In this document: positions 44,915-52,608 of the stretch, in pieces
Position numbering within the stretch: the first letter of the stretch is position 1
Layout: each line of letters opens with the position of its first letter
Assembly (NCBI RefSeq): GCF_002964605.1
Contig: NZ_PQDH01000006.1
Location: forward strand, 62,001 to 126,000
Direction of reading: 5' to 3'
DNA length: 64,000 nucleotides
Origin: Vallitalea okinawensis
Lineage (GTDB): Bacteria > Bacillota > Clostridia > Lachnospirales > PQDH01
The notes under the pieces: model-generated
Databases searched by the model: none
The model's input: only the letters and a program-made list of their open reading frames with translations
Told to the model about the DNA's origin: nothing
Program-made: the position numbers and the translations under genes

Positions 44915-45112
44915 AGGCAAAGTGACTTACACCACTTACCTAGGAAAAAATACCATAAGTAGCAGGTTACAACGTCAGATTTCGCTCAAAGAATGCTCAC
45001 GTACATTATTAGTACGCTCCGCTACTTTGCCTCATCTTCCTTTCGGCATACGACTTCTGACAATTTTTCATTATGCTTTGTGTAACAAAATTACTTGCTT
45101 GTTTCCTACATA
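44915..45112 (-). repeat. dispersed intergenic repeat, copy F (large, structured)
   Basis: Minus strand: starts after the HD-gene terminator with ATGTAGGAAACAAG and ends in GGTGTAAGTCACTTTGCC. About 160 nt of GC-richer interior contains a CGTAC/GTACG hairpin. It also has two interleaved pairings (GTCAGA/TCTGAC and AAGTAGC/GCTACTT) that could form a pseudoknot. A 70-codon plus-strand ORF here lacks a ribosome site. Confidence 0.5.
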
Positions 45113-45140
45113 AAAAAATTGCACCTCACTGTGCAATTTT
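45113..45140 (-). terminator. Rho-independent terminator of the HD gene
   Basis: AAAATTGCAC and GTGCAATTTT form a 10-bp stem with a 6-nt loop; TTTTTTT follows on the minus strand. Confidence 0.85.
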
Positions 45141-45624
45141 ATTCTTTATCAATTATACATGTTTTTTCTTGGAATTGGAATGGTTTTTTTAAACATCTTA
45201 CATATTCTACTGTTGCACAATATTTATCTACCATACAGATAATCATGGATTCTTTATATTTGGGAGGTAAAATGGTTAATGGAAACATGTGCTTAAGAAT
45301 AATATCTTTCTCCAATATACTTATCTCAAAGTATTTTTCAGCATTTTGAAATGCTATTTGAGGATGATAAAAACCATGTAAACCAAGTTCACATTTTTCT
45401 GTCTTCCATTCATACAGGAAGAAATCATGCAATAATCCACCTCTAGCTGCAGCACGATAATCAAGATTTAGTGATTTACATAGCATGTAACTTAAAAAGG
45501 AAACACGTAAGCTATGTTCAAGACAACTTAAATCTTTATGGTGCTTATACTTTTTCATCATTCGTACTTTAGGATGTTGGCATAAATCTTCTATGCAACT
45601 CCAGTATAGGGTATCTATTATCAT
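45139..45624 (-). CDS. HD domain hydrolase
   Basis: 161 aa HD-superfamily protein with LEHSLRVSFLSYML, ARGGLLHDFFLYEW (HD pair) and a later HGFYHPQIAF and HMFPL, giving the metal-binding His/Asp set. It is a soluble predicted phosphohydrolase of unknown substrate. It lies 9 bp after the CmpB-like membrane protein gene and is almost certainly co-transcribed with it, under the TetR-type operator. Confidence 0.85.
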   Translation of the reverse strand: MIIDTLYWSCIEDLCQHPKVRMMKKYKHHKDLSCLEHSLRVSFLSYMLCKSLNLDYRAAARGGLLHDFFLYEWKTEKCELGLHGFYHPQIAFQNAEKYFEISILEKDIILKHMFPLTILPPKYKESMIICMVDKYCATVEYVRCLKKPFQFQEKTCIIDKE

Positions 45625-45633
45625 ACTTAATCC

Positions 45634-46179
45634 TCACTTGATAATCATGAATTTCTTAATGTTATTCTTTCTTAAACTGTTTATTAAGTCAATGGTAAAA
45701 CAGAGAGTAGCCATAACTACAAAAGATTCTTTATACAGGCTAGATGCCTCAAGGATTGCTTGACTCGTTAATGGATGTATGATCTGGATAAATCCCAATG
45801 CAAGAATTCCCCATATCAAAGAGAATCTAAGACAAATATGCCCCTTCACATTGAATTTTTCCTGACTATAATCCCACCATCTTTTATTGAATACTCTTTG
45901 CATGATATCACCTGTTATGAGCTCTAATAAACTCGTCACTAAGACAGCTATGACAAGTTGAATCAGTATACTTAAAGGTCCATAACCTAAATATTGACTC
46001 GAAGATACATGTATTAAACTGATCAATAAACCACCAGCACCATAAATGGGACATAAAGGACCTGTTAAAAAACCACTATTAACTAGCTCTTTCTCTTGCC
46101 ATGTTTTATAGGCACTTTCTAATAACCATCCTAAGAAAGAATAAGTAAAGAAAAAAATCATGATATTAATTAAAATCAT
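45634..46179 (-). CDS. CmpB-like putative ABC-transporter permease (YvaF-type membrane protein)
   Basis: About 181 aa, 4-5 membrane helices. FFTYSFLGWLLESAYKTW, GFLTGPLCPIYGAGG and WWDYSQEKFNVKGHICLRFS are the conserved blocks of the PF06541 family, named ABC_trans_CmpB though no transport partner is established. The start may be the ATG (46179) or the TTG one codon upstream, after AGAGG. A TetR-type palindrome lies just ahead, and the TetR gene is immediately upstream on the same strand. Confidence 0.82.
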   Translation of the reverse strand: MILINIMIFFFTYSFLGWLLESAYKTWQEKELVNSGFLTGPLCPIYGAGGLLISLIHVSSSQYLGYGPLSILIQLVIAVLVTSLLELITGDIMQRVFNKRWWDYSQEKFNVKGHICLRFSLIWGILALGFIQIIHPLTSQAILEASSLYKESFVVMATLCFTIDLINSLRKNNIKKFMIIK

Positions 46180-46203
46180 CAAATCGATCACCTCTTTAGG
46201 CTA

Positions 46204-46223
46204 ATTCGGACGTCTGTCCGATT
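46204..46223. promoter_or_regulatory. TetR-type operator 1
   Basis: TCGGACgtctGTCCGA is a perfect 6+6 palindrome extended by flanking AA/TT, placed 25 bp before the CmpB-like gene. It shares the half-site AATTCGGAC with the site in the tetR promoter. Confidence 0.65.
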
Positions 46224-46229
46224 TGGGTT

Positions 46230-46257
46230 AAAAAAATACTCCCGCTATTGAAGTATT
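46230..46257 (-). terminator. terminator-like hairpin at tetR 3' end
   Basis: ATACT/AGTAT with an 11-nt loop, followed by TTTTTTT on the minus strand. It overlaps the tetR stop codon, so it may only partly terminate before the CmpB-like gene. Confidence 0.5.
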
Positions 46258-46817
46258 AATTCTGTTGCTTCTAACATCTTAATCATATCTGATTCTTTAT
46301 CGTCTGTAAGAATAACTTGAATGCTCATACCTATCATCGAACTTAATATAAGCCGTGCTACAGTCTTAGCATCATACTCCGCATCTTCTTCCTGACTATC
46401 CAAAACTTGTTCCTCAATCATTGTACTTAATTGATTGAACAACTCTGATAAAAGTTGACTAAAGGTATCTGACCAAAGAGCTAACCCAGTTAGGTCATAA
46501 AGCAACCTTAATAGATGAGGACTTTCAATAATCATGCTTTTAAAATGTTCTATAAGGGCATTCAATGATTCTTTTGGTGTATTCCCCTTTTTTAGATGTG
46601 TTTCAAACTCCACCAGATATTTATTAGTCATTTTACGGGTAATAGCACTGAATAAATCCTTCTTACTCCCAAAATAGTAATGTAATTGACTTAAAGCTAC
46701 CCCGGCCTCTTTAGCTATCTGACGCATGGATATATTTGCATATCCTTTATTGGAAATGCAATTATAGGCTGCATCTAGAATCCTATCAGCTTGATTTAGT
46801 CTTATTGTACCTTCCAT
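46245..46817 (-). CDS. TetR family regulator
   Basis: About 190 aa. The N-terminal helix-turn-helix reads ADRILDAAYNCISNKGYANISMRQIAKEAGVALSQLHYYFGSK (positions about 8-50). The C-terminal helical ligand domain is variable. The start is the ATG of MEGTIRL after GGAGGTGG; the longer ORF extends through its own promoter. Matching half-sites at its promoter and ahead of the CmpB-like gene suggest it represses itself and that gene. The inducer is unknown. Confidence 0.92.
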   Translation of the reverse strand: MEGTIRLNQADRILDAAYNCISNKGYANISMRQIAKEAGVALSQLHYYFGSKKDLFSAITRKMTNKYLVEFETHLKKGNTPKESLNALIEHFKSMIIESPHLLRLLYDLTGLALWSDTFSQLLSELFNQLSTMIEEQVLDSQEEDAEYDAKTVARLILSSMIGMSIQVILTDDKESDMIKMLEATELILQ

Positions 46818-46836
46818 GCTCCACCTCCTAAAGATC

Positions 46837-46858
46837 AATTCGGACAGTTGACCTAATT
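46837..46858. promoter_or_regulatory. TetR-type operator 2 (tetR promoter)
   Basis: AATTCGGAC and GACCTAATT form an imperfect palindrome right after the -10, over the transcription start. It shares its left half with operator 1. Confidence 0.55.
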
Positions 46859-46860
46859 TC

Positions 46861-46890
46861 ATTATACACATATTAAAGTTCAATTGTCAA
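46861..46890 (-). promoter_or_regulatory. sigma-A promoter of tetR
   Basis: Minus strand: perfect TTGACA (46885-46890), 18-bp spacer, perfect TATAAT (46861-46866). Confidence 0.8.
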
Positions 46891-46931
46891 CGCCCAAGAA
46901 TACATCTTAATAAAAAATAAATAAGTTTCCT

Positions 46932-46974
46932 CTTGTATAATGAACTTTTAAGTTGTATAATAAACTTATAAGTT
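46932..46974 (+). promoter_or_regulatory. GH2 promoter with two palindromic operators
   Basis: TTGTAT, 17 bp, TATAAT forms a promoter. AACTTTTAAGTT (46943-46954) lies in its spacer and AACTTATAAGTT (46963-46974) just after the -10. Their centres are exactly 20 bp apart, which fits two repressor dimers on one DNA face. The regulator is not identified. Confidence 0.6.
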
Positions 46975-47000
46975 AAAATGTTAATTAGGAGGTTTTATTT

Positions 47001-48752
47001 ATGATTACAAACATTCCACGTCATGAGCATCCTAATCCTCAATTCATGAGACAAAACTGGATGAATTTAAATGGTGAATGGCAATTTGAAATGGATTTTA
47101 ACCAATCAGGTGAAGAGAAGAAACTCTATAAAAAAGATTTAAAAGACAAAATTACAGTACCTTTTTGTCCAGAAAGTGATCTATCAAGTATTGGTTATAA
47201 AGATTTTATCCCTGCTGTATGGTATAAAAAGGTGGTACATCTTTCAGGACAGTGGACAAAGAATAGAGTACTTTTGCATTTTGGCGCTGTAGATTACGAA
47301 ACAAAGGTATGGGTAAATGATCACTATATTGGTACCCATCGTGGAGGATATAGTTCATTCCATTTTGATATATCAGATGCATTAACGACTGGTGATAATA
47401 CAATTGTTGTTTATGCTAAAGATGATTTACGTCAGTACAACCAGCCAGGTGGAAAACAATCTCAGAAGTACTATTCTCACGGTTGTATGTATACACGAAC
47501 GACAGGGATCTGGCAAACTGTTTGGTTAGAATCAGTACCTCACACTTTTATTAGTAGTACCAAATACTATACTAATATAGAAGAAGGAGTCATCACTCTT
47601 ACCGGTACAGTTATTGGAGATGTCTCTAACAAACGTCTTAAATGCCAGGCATCATATAAAGGTAAACCAATGGATTCAGCTATTGTGTCACTTGATGCTC
47701 AGACTTTTAATACTCAGTTAAAATTATCAGAAATTCATCTATGGGAAGTAGGTAAAGGTCGTCTTTATGATTTAGAGCTTATCTTGGTAGAGAATGACAA
47801 GAATATTGACGTGGTTAACAGCTACTTTGGTCTACGCAGCCTTAAATTAGCAGGCCAAAAGTTTCTGATTAATAATCAATCTATCTTTCAAAGGCTCATA
47901 CTTGATCAAGGTTTTTATCCTGATGGTATTTATACTGCTCCAACTGACGAAGCTTTAAAAGCTGACATTCAATATTCCTTAGATATGGGCTTTAATGGTG
48001 CAAGACTTCATGAGAAAGTCTTTGAGAAACGTTTCCTCTATCATGCTGACCAGATGGGTTATTTAGTCTGGGGAGAATATCCTAACTGGGGATTAGAATT
48101 AAGTGAAGATGCACTGAATATTGCACTACCTGAATGGTTAGAAGTTGTCGAGAGAGATTTCAATCATCCATCCATTATCGGTTGGTGCCCTCTTAATGAG
48201 ACAAGTAAAGAACAGACAAATAGTGTTGTAGAGAGCATATATAGCATTACAAAAATGATGGATACAACTCGTCCAGTTATTGATACCAGCGGTTATGTCC
48301 ATGTAGCTACTGATATCTATGATGTGCACAACTATGAGCAAGATCCTACTATTTTTAAAGCTACTTATGATGTTCTCAAAAAAGGTGAGGTTCCAAACGA
48401 CTTCAACCGCGATCCTTATTTACCATACGACTGCAAAATCCCTTACTTCGTAAGTGAGTATGGAGGCATCAAGTGGCATGTCGATTCAAAGGATAAGTAC
48501 ACTTATTTGATTGAAGATGGTACCGAGTGGGGATATGGTAATGCACCAAAAACAGAGGAGGAGTTCATCGATCGCTATAAAGGATTAACAGATGCCTTAC
48601 TTGATAATCCTCATATGTTTGCTTTCTGCTATACACAGCTTTGTGATGTAGAACAAGAAGTGAATGGTCTTTATACCTATGACCGTCGACCAAAGTTTGA
48701 TCCTGAAACTATCAAAACCATAAATTCTAGAAAAGCTGCTATTGAAGATTAA
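47001..48752 (+). CDS. GH2 glycoside hydrolase (beta-galactosidase/beta-glucuronidase type)
   Basis: 583 aa with the GH2 three-domain core: jelly-roll sugar-binding domain (NLNGEWQFE, VWVNDHYIGTHRGGYSSF), immunoglobulin-like domain and TIM barrel. The acid/base Glu is in GWCPLNETSKEQ and the nucleophile Glu in YFVSEYGGIKWH. It is short and lacks the extra C-terminal domains of LacZ, resembling intracellular GH2 enzymes of uncertain specificity. No signal peptide. TTAGGAGG precedes the ATG. A promoter with twin palindromes controls it. It is divergent from tetR, whose operators are different. Confidence 0.9.
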   Translation: MITNIPRHEHPNPQFMRQNWMNLNGEWQFEMDFNQSGEEKKLYKKDLKDKITVPFCPESDLSSIGYKDFIPAVWYKKVVHLSGQWTKNRVLLHFGAVDYETKVWVNDHYIGTHRGGYSSFHFDISDALTTGDNTIVVYAKDDLRQYNQPGGKQSQKYYSHGCMYTRTTGIWQTVWLESVPHTFISSTKYYTNIEEGVITLTGTVIGDVSNKRLKCQASYKGKPMDSAIVSLDAQTFNTQLKLSEIHLWEVGKGRLYDLELILVENDKNIDVVNSYFGLRSLKLAGQKFLINNQSIFQRLILDQGFYPDGIYTAPTDEALKADIQYSLDMGFNGARLHEKVFEKRFLYHADQMGYLVWGEYPNWGLELSEDALNIALPEWLEVVERDFNHPSIIGWCPLNETSKEQTNSVVESIYSITKMMDTTRPVIDTSGYVHVATDIYDVHNYEQDPTIFKATYDVLKKGEVPNDFNRDPYLPYDCKIPYFVSEYGGIKWHVDSKDKYTYLIEDGTEWGYGNAPKTEEEFIDRYKGLTDALLDNPHMFAFCYTQLCDVEQEVNGLYTYDRRPKFDPETIKTINSRKAAIED

Positions 48753-48782
48753 TTGCTGCTAAAGTTAAAAAATATTTATTAA

Positions 48783-48825
48783 GGGCTATCGTATAATTAT
48801 GAAATAACGAATTATATGATAGCCC
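48783..48825 (+). terminator. terminator of GH2 gene
   Basis: GGGCTATC plus TATAATT pairs with AATTATA plus GATAGCCC, a long stem with a loop of about 10 nt. There is no strong T-run, so strength is uncertain. Confidence 0.6.
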
Positions 48826-48837
48826 CTTGCTTATTCT

Positions 48838-48889
48838 GAAATTAAAATAGGTTGAGATAAGTCCCTTTTTTCTAGAAGTCCAACCTATT
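48838..48889 (-). terminator. terminator of serS
   Basis: AATAGGTTG and CAACCTATT form a 9-bp stem; TTTTAATTT follows on the minus strand. The loop is about 26 nt. Confidence 0.6.
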
Positions 48890-48914
48890 ATTTTGTGCTT
48901 CGTTTTGTTGTTAA

Positions 48915-50201
48915 CTATTTTACTGGTTCAATAACGCTTTTGTTCCCCATATATGGTTGTAAAGCAACAGGTATATTTACGGAACCATCTGCATTTAAAT
49001 TATTTTCTAGGAAAGCAATAAGCATTCTAGGAGGTGCAACTACTGTATTGTTTAACGTATGTGCAAATCCTTTACCACTTTCTCCTACATAACGAATCTT
49101 TAAACGACGTGCTTGTGCATCACCTAAGTTTGAACAGCTTCCTACTTCAAAATATTTTTTCTGTCTTGGCGACCAAGCTTCGATATCAACAGATTTTACT
49201 TTTAAATCTGCAAGATCTCCAGAGCAACATTCTAAAGTCCGCACTGGAATATCCATTGATTCAAATAAATCTACAGTGTGTTGCCATAACTTATCATACC
49301 ACGTCATACTCTCTTCTGGCATACATACAACAACCATCTCTTGCTTTTCAAATTGGTGAATTCGATAAACCCCTCTTTCTTCTAAACCGTGAGCTCCTTT
49401 TTCTTTTCTAAAACATGGAGAATAGCTTGTTAAAGCATGAGGTAATGAATCTTCTTGCACAATCGTATCAATATATTTACCAATCATAGAGTGTTCACTA
49501 GTACCAATCAAATAGAGGTCTTCTCCTTCTATTTTGTACATCATAGCTTCCATTTCTGCAAAACTCATAACACCTTTTACCACATCACTACGAATCATAT
49601 AAGGTGGAATACAATAAGTAAAACCACGATCAATCATAAAATCTCTTGCATAAGAGATTACGGCTGAATGCAATCTAGCAATCTCTCCCATTAAATAGTA
49701 AAAACCATTTCCTGAAACTTTTGCTGCACTTTCCAAATCTACACCATTAAATCTTTTCATAATGTCTGTATGGTATGGTACCTCAAACTCTGGGACAACA
49801 GGCTCTCCATAACGCTGCACTTCAACATTTTCACTATCATCTTTACCAATCGGTACACTTTGATCAATGATGTTAGGAATTACCATCATAATTTCATTAA
49901 CTTGCTCTGCTATTTCATTTTCAAGTTTTTCTAACTCTGTTAAACGTCCTGCGTTCTCAGCTACTAATTTTTTTACGTCTTCTGCTTCTTCTTTTTTCTT
50001 TTGTGCCATTAATGAACCAATCTGCTTAGAAAGGGTCTTTCTGTTGGCTCTTAAATTGTCCGCTTCTTGCTGAGTCTCTCTCCTCTTCTTATCGAGTTCG
50101 ATTACTTGATCTACTAATTCTAACTTATCATCCTGAAACTTGTTTTTGATATTTTGTTTAACAATATCAGGATTCTCTCTTACAAATCTTATATCTAGCA
50201 T
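48915..50201 (-). CDS. serS: seryl-tRNA synthetase
   Basis: About 428 aa class II synthetase charging tRNA-Ser. An N-terminal coiled-coil arm (residues about 25-105, rich in Lys/Glu) is followed by the catalytic core. The core has motif 2 SPCFRKEKGAHGLEERGVYRIHQFEKQE and motif 3 VGESGKGFAHTLNNTVVAPPRMLIAFLEN. The start is MLDIRFVREN, with AAAAGGAGTG upstream; the longer ORF has no ribosome site. A T-box leader controls it in response to uncharged tRNA-Ser. Confidence 0.97.
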   Translation of the reverse strand: MLDIRFVRENPDIVKQNIKNKFQDDKLELVDQVIELDKKRRETQQEADNLRANRKTLSKQIGSLMAQKKKEEAEDVKKLVAENAGRLTELEKLENEIAEQVNEIMMVIPNIIDQSVPIGKDDSENVEVQRYGEPVVPEFEVPYHTDIMKRFNGVDLESAAKVSGNGFYYLMGEIARLHSAVISYARDFMIDRGFTYCIPPYMIRSDVVKGVMSFAEMEAMMYKIEGEDLYLIGTSEHSMIGKYIDTIVQEDSLPHALTSYSPCFRKEKGAHGLEERGVYRIHQFEKQEMVVVCMPEESMTWYDKLWQHTVDLFESMDIPVRTLECCSGDLADLKVKSVDIEAWSPRQKKYFEVGSCSNLGDAQARRLKIRYVGESGKGFAHTLNNTVVAPPRMLIAFLENNLNADGSVNIPVALQPYMGNKSVIEPVK

Positions 50202-50221
50202 ATTTTTCACTCCTTTTAAAA

Positions 50222-50268
50222 TAACAAGAAAAGTCACTATCGTAATAACCCATTACTTTCTTACATAA
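50222..50268 (-). repeat. dispersed intergenic repeat, copy E
   Basis: Minus strand: begins at the T-box terminator T-run with ATGTAAGAAAGTAATG and ends ACGATAGTGACTTTTCTTG. This is nearly identical to the end of copy A. It sits between the attenuator and the serS ribosome site. Confidence 0.55.
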
Positions 50269-50510
50269 AAAAAATTCCTCCCCCCCTACATAAAAGGGAC
50301 GAAAGAACTCCGCGTTGCCACCCAAATTGTCGAATCACACTGTAATCGACCACTTTGTAATACGATAAAGGGTATTAACCTTTCAACTCATCGTTGACAG
50401 CTCCAAAAGTGGAAAAATTTATCCTTTCACCGATTCACACCAACCACCGGCTCTCTGAAGAAATTCATAAATCGTAGCTTTTATCATCACTGTTTTTTGA
50501 TATACTTTTC
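50262..50510 (-). promoter_or_regulatory. T-box riboswitch of serS
   Basis: The minus strand carries the T-box antiterminator consensus GGGTGGCAACGCGG (about 50308-50323). It is preceded by a stem I region with AGAGAGCCGGTGGTTGG and followed by a terminator. In the terminator TTC..GTCCC pairs with the GGGGGG..GGAA run and ends in TTTTTTTT. A candidate serine specifier is AGC at 50400-50402, in the 3' part of stem I; this placement is tentative. It reads uncharged tRNA-Ser to allow serS transcription. Confidence 0.88.
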
Positions 50511-50962
50511 ATGTATTATATCTCTTTTTGAATATTTTTTCAAGTAGTTTTCAAAAAGAACTACTTTCTTTGGTATATATGTCATGTCTTGAGGAGGTAT
50601 TTTAAGCTTATTTTCAGTTTATAATAGTTTACGTAATCAGGTATATTATATTCATTTTTTCTTTATATGTACTAAGCAAACAAGAAACACTTTCCATTCT
50701 ATCAACCACTTTATATATTTTTTTAACTTAATTCAAATTATATCATTAATACTTTGCTTTTAATACGTTTTGCTAGATATTCTTCCCATGATATTGTATA
50801 ATAATGGATATCATGATGTTTTACTGAGTCACTAAAAGGATAAACATCTTAGGGTAATGGATTTCAGAATGAAGGTAAGTATATTATCTTTCATTATAAA
50901 ATCAGTTTGTTATTTAAGTTTCATATATATGATTTAAATTTTAAATAAGCGAGGAGAAGAAT
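50511..50962. other. AT-rich intergenic region before aminopeptidase
   Basis: About 450 bp. It contains a hairpin AAGTAGTT/AACTACTT (50542-50566) upstream of the T-box, and a GAGGAGG-like sequence near 50591 with no ORF behind it. A 26-codon ORF near 50858 has only a weak ribosome site. No supported gene. Confidence 0.4.
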
Positions 50963-52189
50963 ATGTTAAAAAAAAACTTAGAAAAGTACGCAGATTTAGC
51001 CGTTAAAATCGGGGCTAACGTAAAAAAGGATCAAACTGTGGTCATTAATGCAGCTGTTACAACTTATGACTTAACAAGAATTATTGCAAAAAAATGTTAT
51101 GAAGCAGGAGCTAAAGAGGTCGTTGTTCGTTACCGTGATGAGGAAATACAACATCAGTTGCTTTTACATTCCCCAACAGAAGTATTAGAACACATACCTG
51201 AGTGGTTAATCAATAGTATATTGGACTATGTTAAGGAAGGTGCAGCCATTATTAATGTGGCATCTGAAGATCCTGGCTTACTCGCTGATGTAGACCCAGA
51301 ACGTTTTAAGCTTCATAATTTAGCATTACGTAAGTCAAGTAAAGAATATATGGAATATATCATGAAAGGCATAACCTGCTGGACAGTTGTCACATATCCT
51401 AATGAAGCATGGGCTAAAAAAGTTTTTCCTGATCTTTCAGTTGATGAAGCTATCGAAAAACTTTGGGATAATATCTTTTCTGCTACTCGTACATCAGAGG
51501 AAAACCCTATTGAAGCTTGGAATAATCATATGGGTAACTTAGAAAGACGTATCGATTTTCTTAATGAAAAAGCCTTTGATAAACTTATCTATAAAGCACC
51601 AGGTACAGACTTGGAAGTTAAGTTACCAGAAGGTCACCTATGGATTGGTGGTGGTCAAAAGTCTGAAGATGGTCATCAGTTCTTACCTAATATACCTACT
51701 GAGGAAGTCTTTACTACTCCACATAAATATGGTGTTAATGGCACACTTCGTAGTACGATGCCATTAAGCTATAACGGGAACCTTATTGAAGGATTCAGCT
51801 TCACTTTTAAAGATGGTAAAGTTGTAGACTTTCATGCTGAAAAAGGTTATGATGTTTTAAAGGATATGATCAATACAGATGAAGGTGCTTCTTACTTAGG
51901 CGAAGTTGCATTGGTACCACATGACTCACCAATTAGTAATACAGGTCTAATTTTCTACAATACTTTATATGATGAAAATGCTTCTTGCCACTTTGCTGTA
52001 GGATCTGCTTACTTACTGAGTGTTAAGGGTGGTCCCGATATGAGCGAAGAAGAGAAAGATACTAATGGTATCAATCATAGTCTAACACATGTAGACTTTA
52101 TGGTTGGTAGTCCAGATCTTGATATTATCGGTATAACAACTTCTGGTGAAGAAGTTCAGATCTTTAAAGATGGTAACTGGGCATTTTAA
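50963..52189 (+). CDS. M29 family aminopeptidase
   Basis: 408 aa cytoplasmic metallo-aminopeptidase of the thermophilic aminopeptidase (AmpS/PepS, M29) family. N-terminal KNLEKYADLAVKIGANVKKDQTVVINA is typical. C-terminal metal ligands appear in LGEVALVPHDSPIS, FYNTLYDENASCHFAVGSAY and NHSLTHVDFMVGSPDLDI (Glu, His, His, Asp). It removes N-terminal residues from peptides. GCGAGGAG precedes the ATG. A strong terminator follows; monocistronic. Confidence 0.94.
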   Translation: MLKKNLEKYADLAVKIGANVKKDQTVVINAAVTTYDLTRIIAKKCYEAGAKEVVVRYRDEEIQHQLLLHSPTEVLEHIPEWLINSILDYVKEGAAIINVASEDPGLLADVDPERFKLHNLALRKSSKEYMEYIMKGITCWTVVTYPNEAWAKKVFPDLSVDEAIEKLWDNIFSATRTSEENPIEAWNNHMGNLERRIDFLNEKAFDKLIYKAPGTDLEVKLPEGHLWIGGGQKSEDGHQFLPNIPTEEVFTTPHKYGVNGTLRSTMPLSYNGNLIEGFSFTFKDGKVVDFHAEKGYDVLKDMINTDEGASYLGEVALVPHDSPISNTGLIFYNTLYDENASCHFAVGSAYLLSVKGGPDMSEEEKDTNGINHSLTHVDFMVGSPDLDIIGITTSGEEVQIFKDGNWAF

Positions 52190-52208
52190 ACATAATCCAT
52201 AGGCTGAG

Positions 52209-52234
52209 CCACCCCATATAATGGGGTGGTTTTA
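52209..52234 (+). terminator. Rho-independent terminator of aminopeptidase
   Basis: CCACCCCAT and ATGGGGTGG form a 9-bp stem with a 3-nt loop, then TTTTATT. Confidence 0.88.
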
Positions 52235-52608
52235 TTGTCTCAATATTATTTTGTAACTATTAAATTAATAGCATCCCTTTCTTGTGATATAACCAAGTTT
52301 TTATTGATTACTTGTTGCATTCATTGAACATAAGAGCCTACTTGTTTATTCAATAAGATAAGCCTATTGGGTTATTGAACTTATCCTTAATACATCATAT
52401 TTCTTTTATATAGATATTGTTCGAAAATACTACATTATTCTCAGTTTTATATTTGAAAATAATTGAAAAAGTACATTTTATTGAAGCACTTTAAATCAAA
52501 TGTTGTAGATGTTAATCACCACAATAAGATTGCTTGAATATAATGTTATAGAAAGATTAAATTATTTAACCAAGAAAGCTACTTCTTGAAGAAAGAGAGG
52601 AATTTATT
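52235..52608. other. AT-rich intergenic region
   Basis: About 370 bp with no supported gene. A hairpin TTCAATAA/TTATTGAA lies near 52350-52381 and overlaps an alternative GATAAG/CTTATC pairing. A promoter for the following gene must lie here, but I see no convincing hexamers. Confidence 0.4.

Noticed and set aside
44901-45113. 70-codon plus-strand ORF
   Set aside because: Lies wholly inside repeat copy F, lacks a ribosome site and resembles no protein.
50858-50940. 26-codon hydrophobic ORF before the aminopeptidase gene
   Set aside because: Only a weak ribosome site, no terminator of its own; likely chance.
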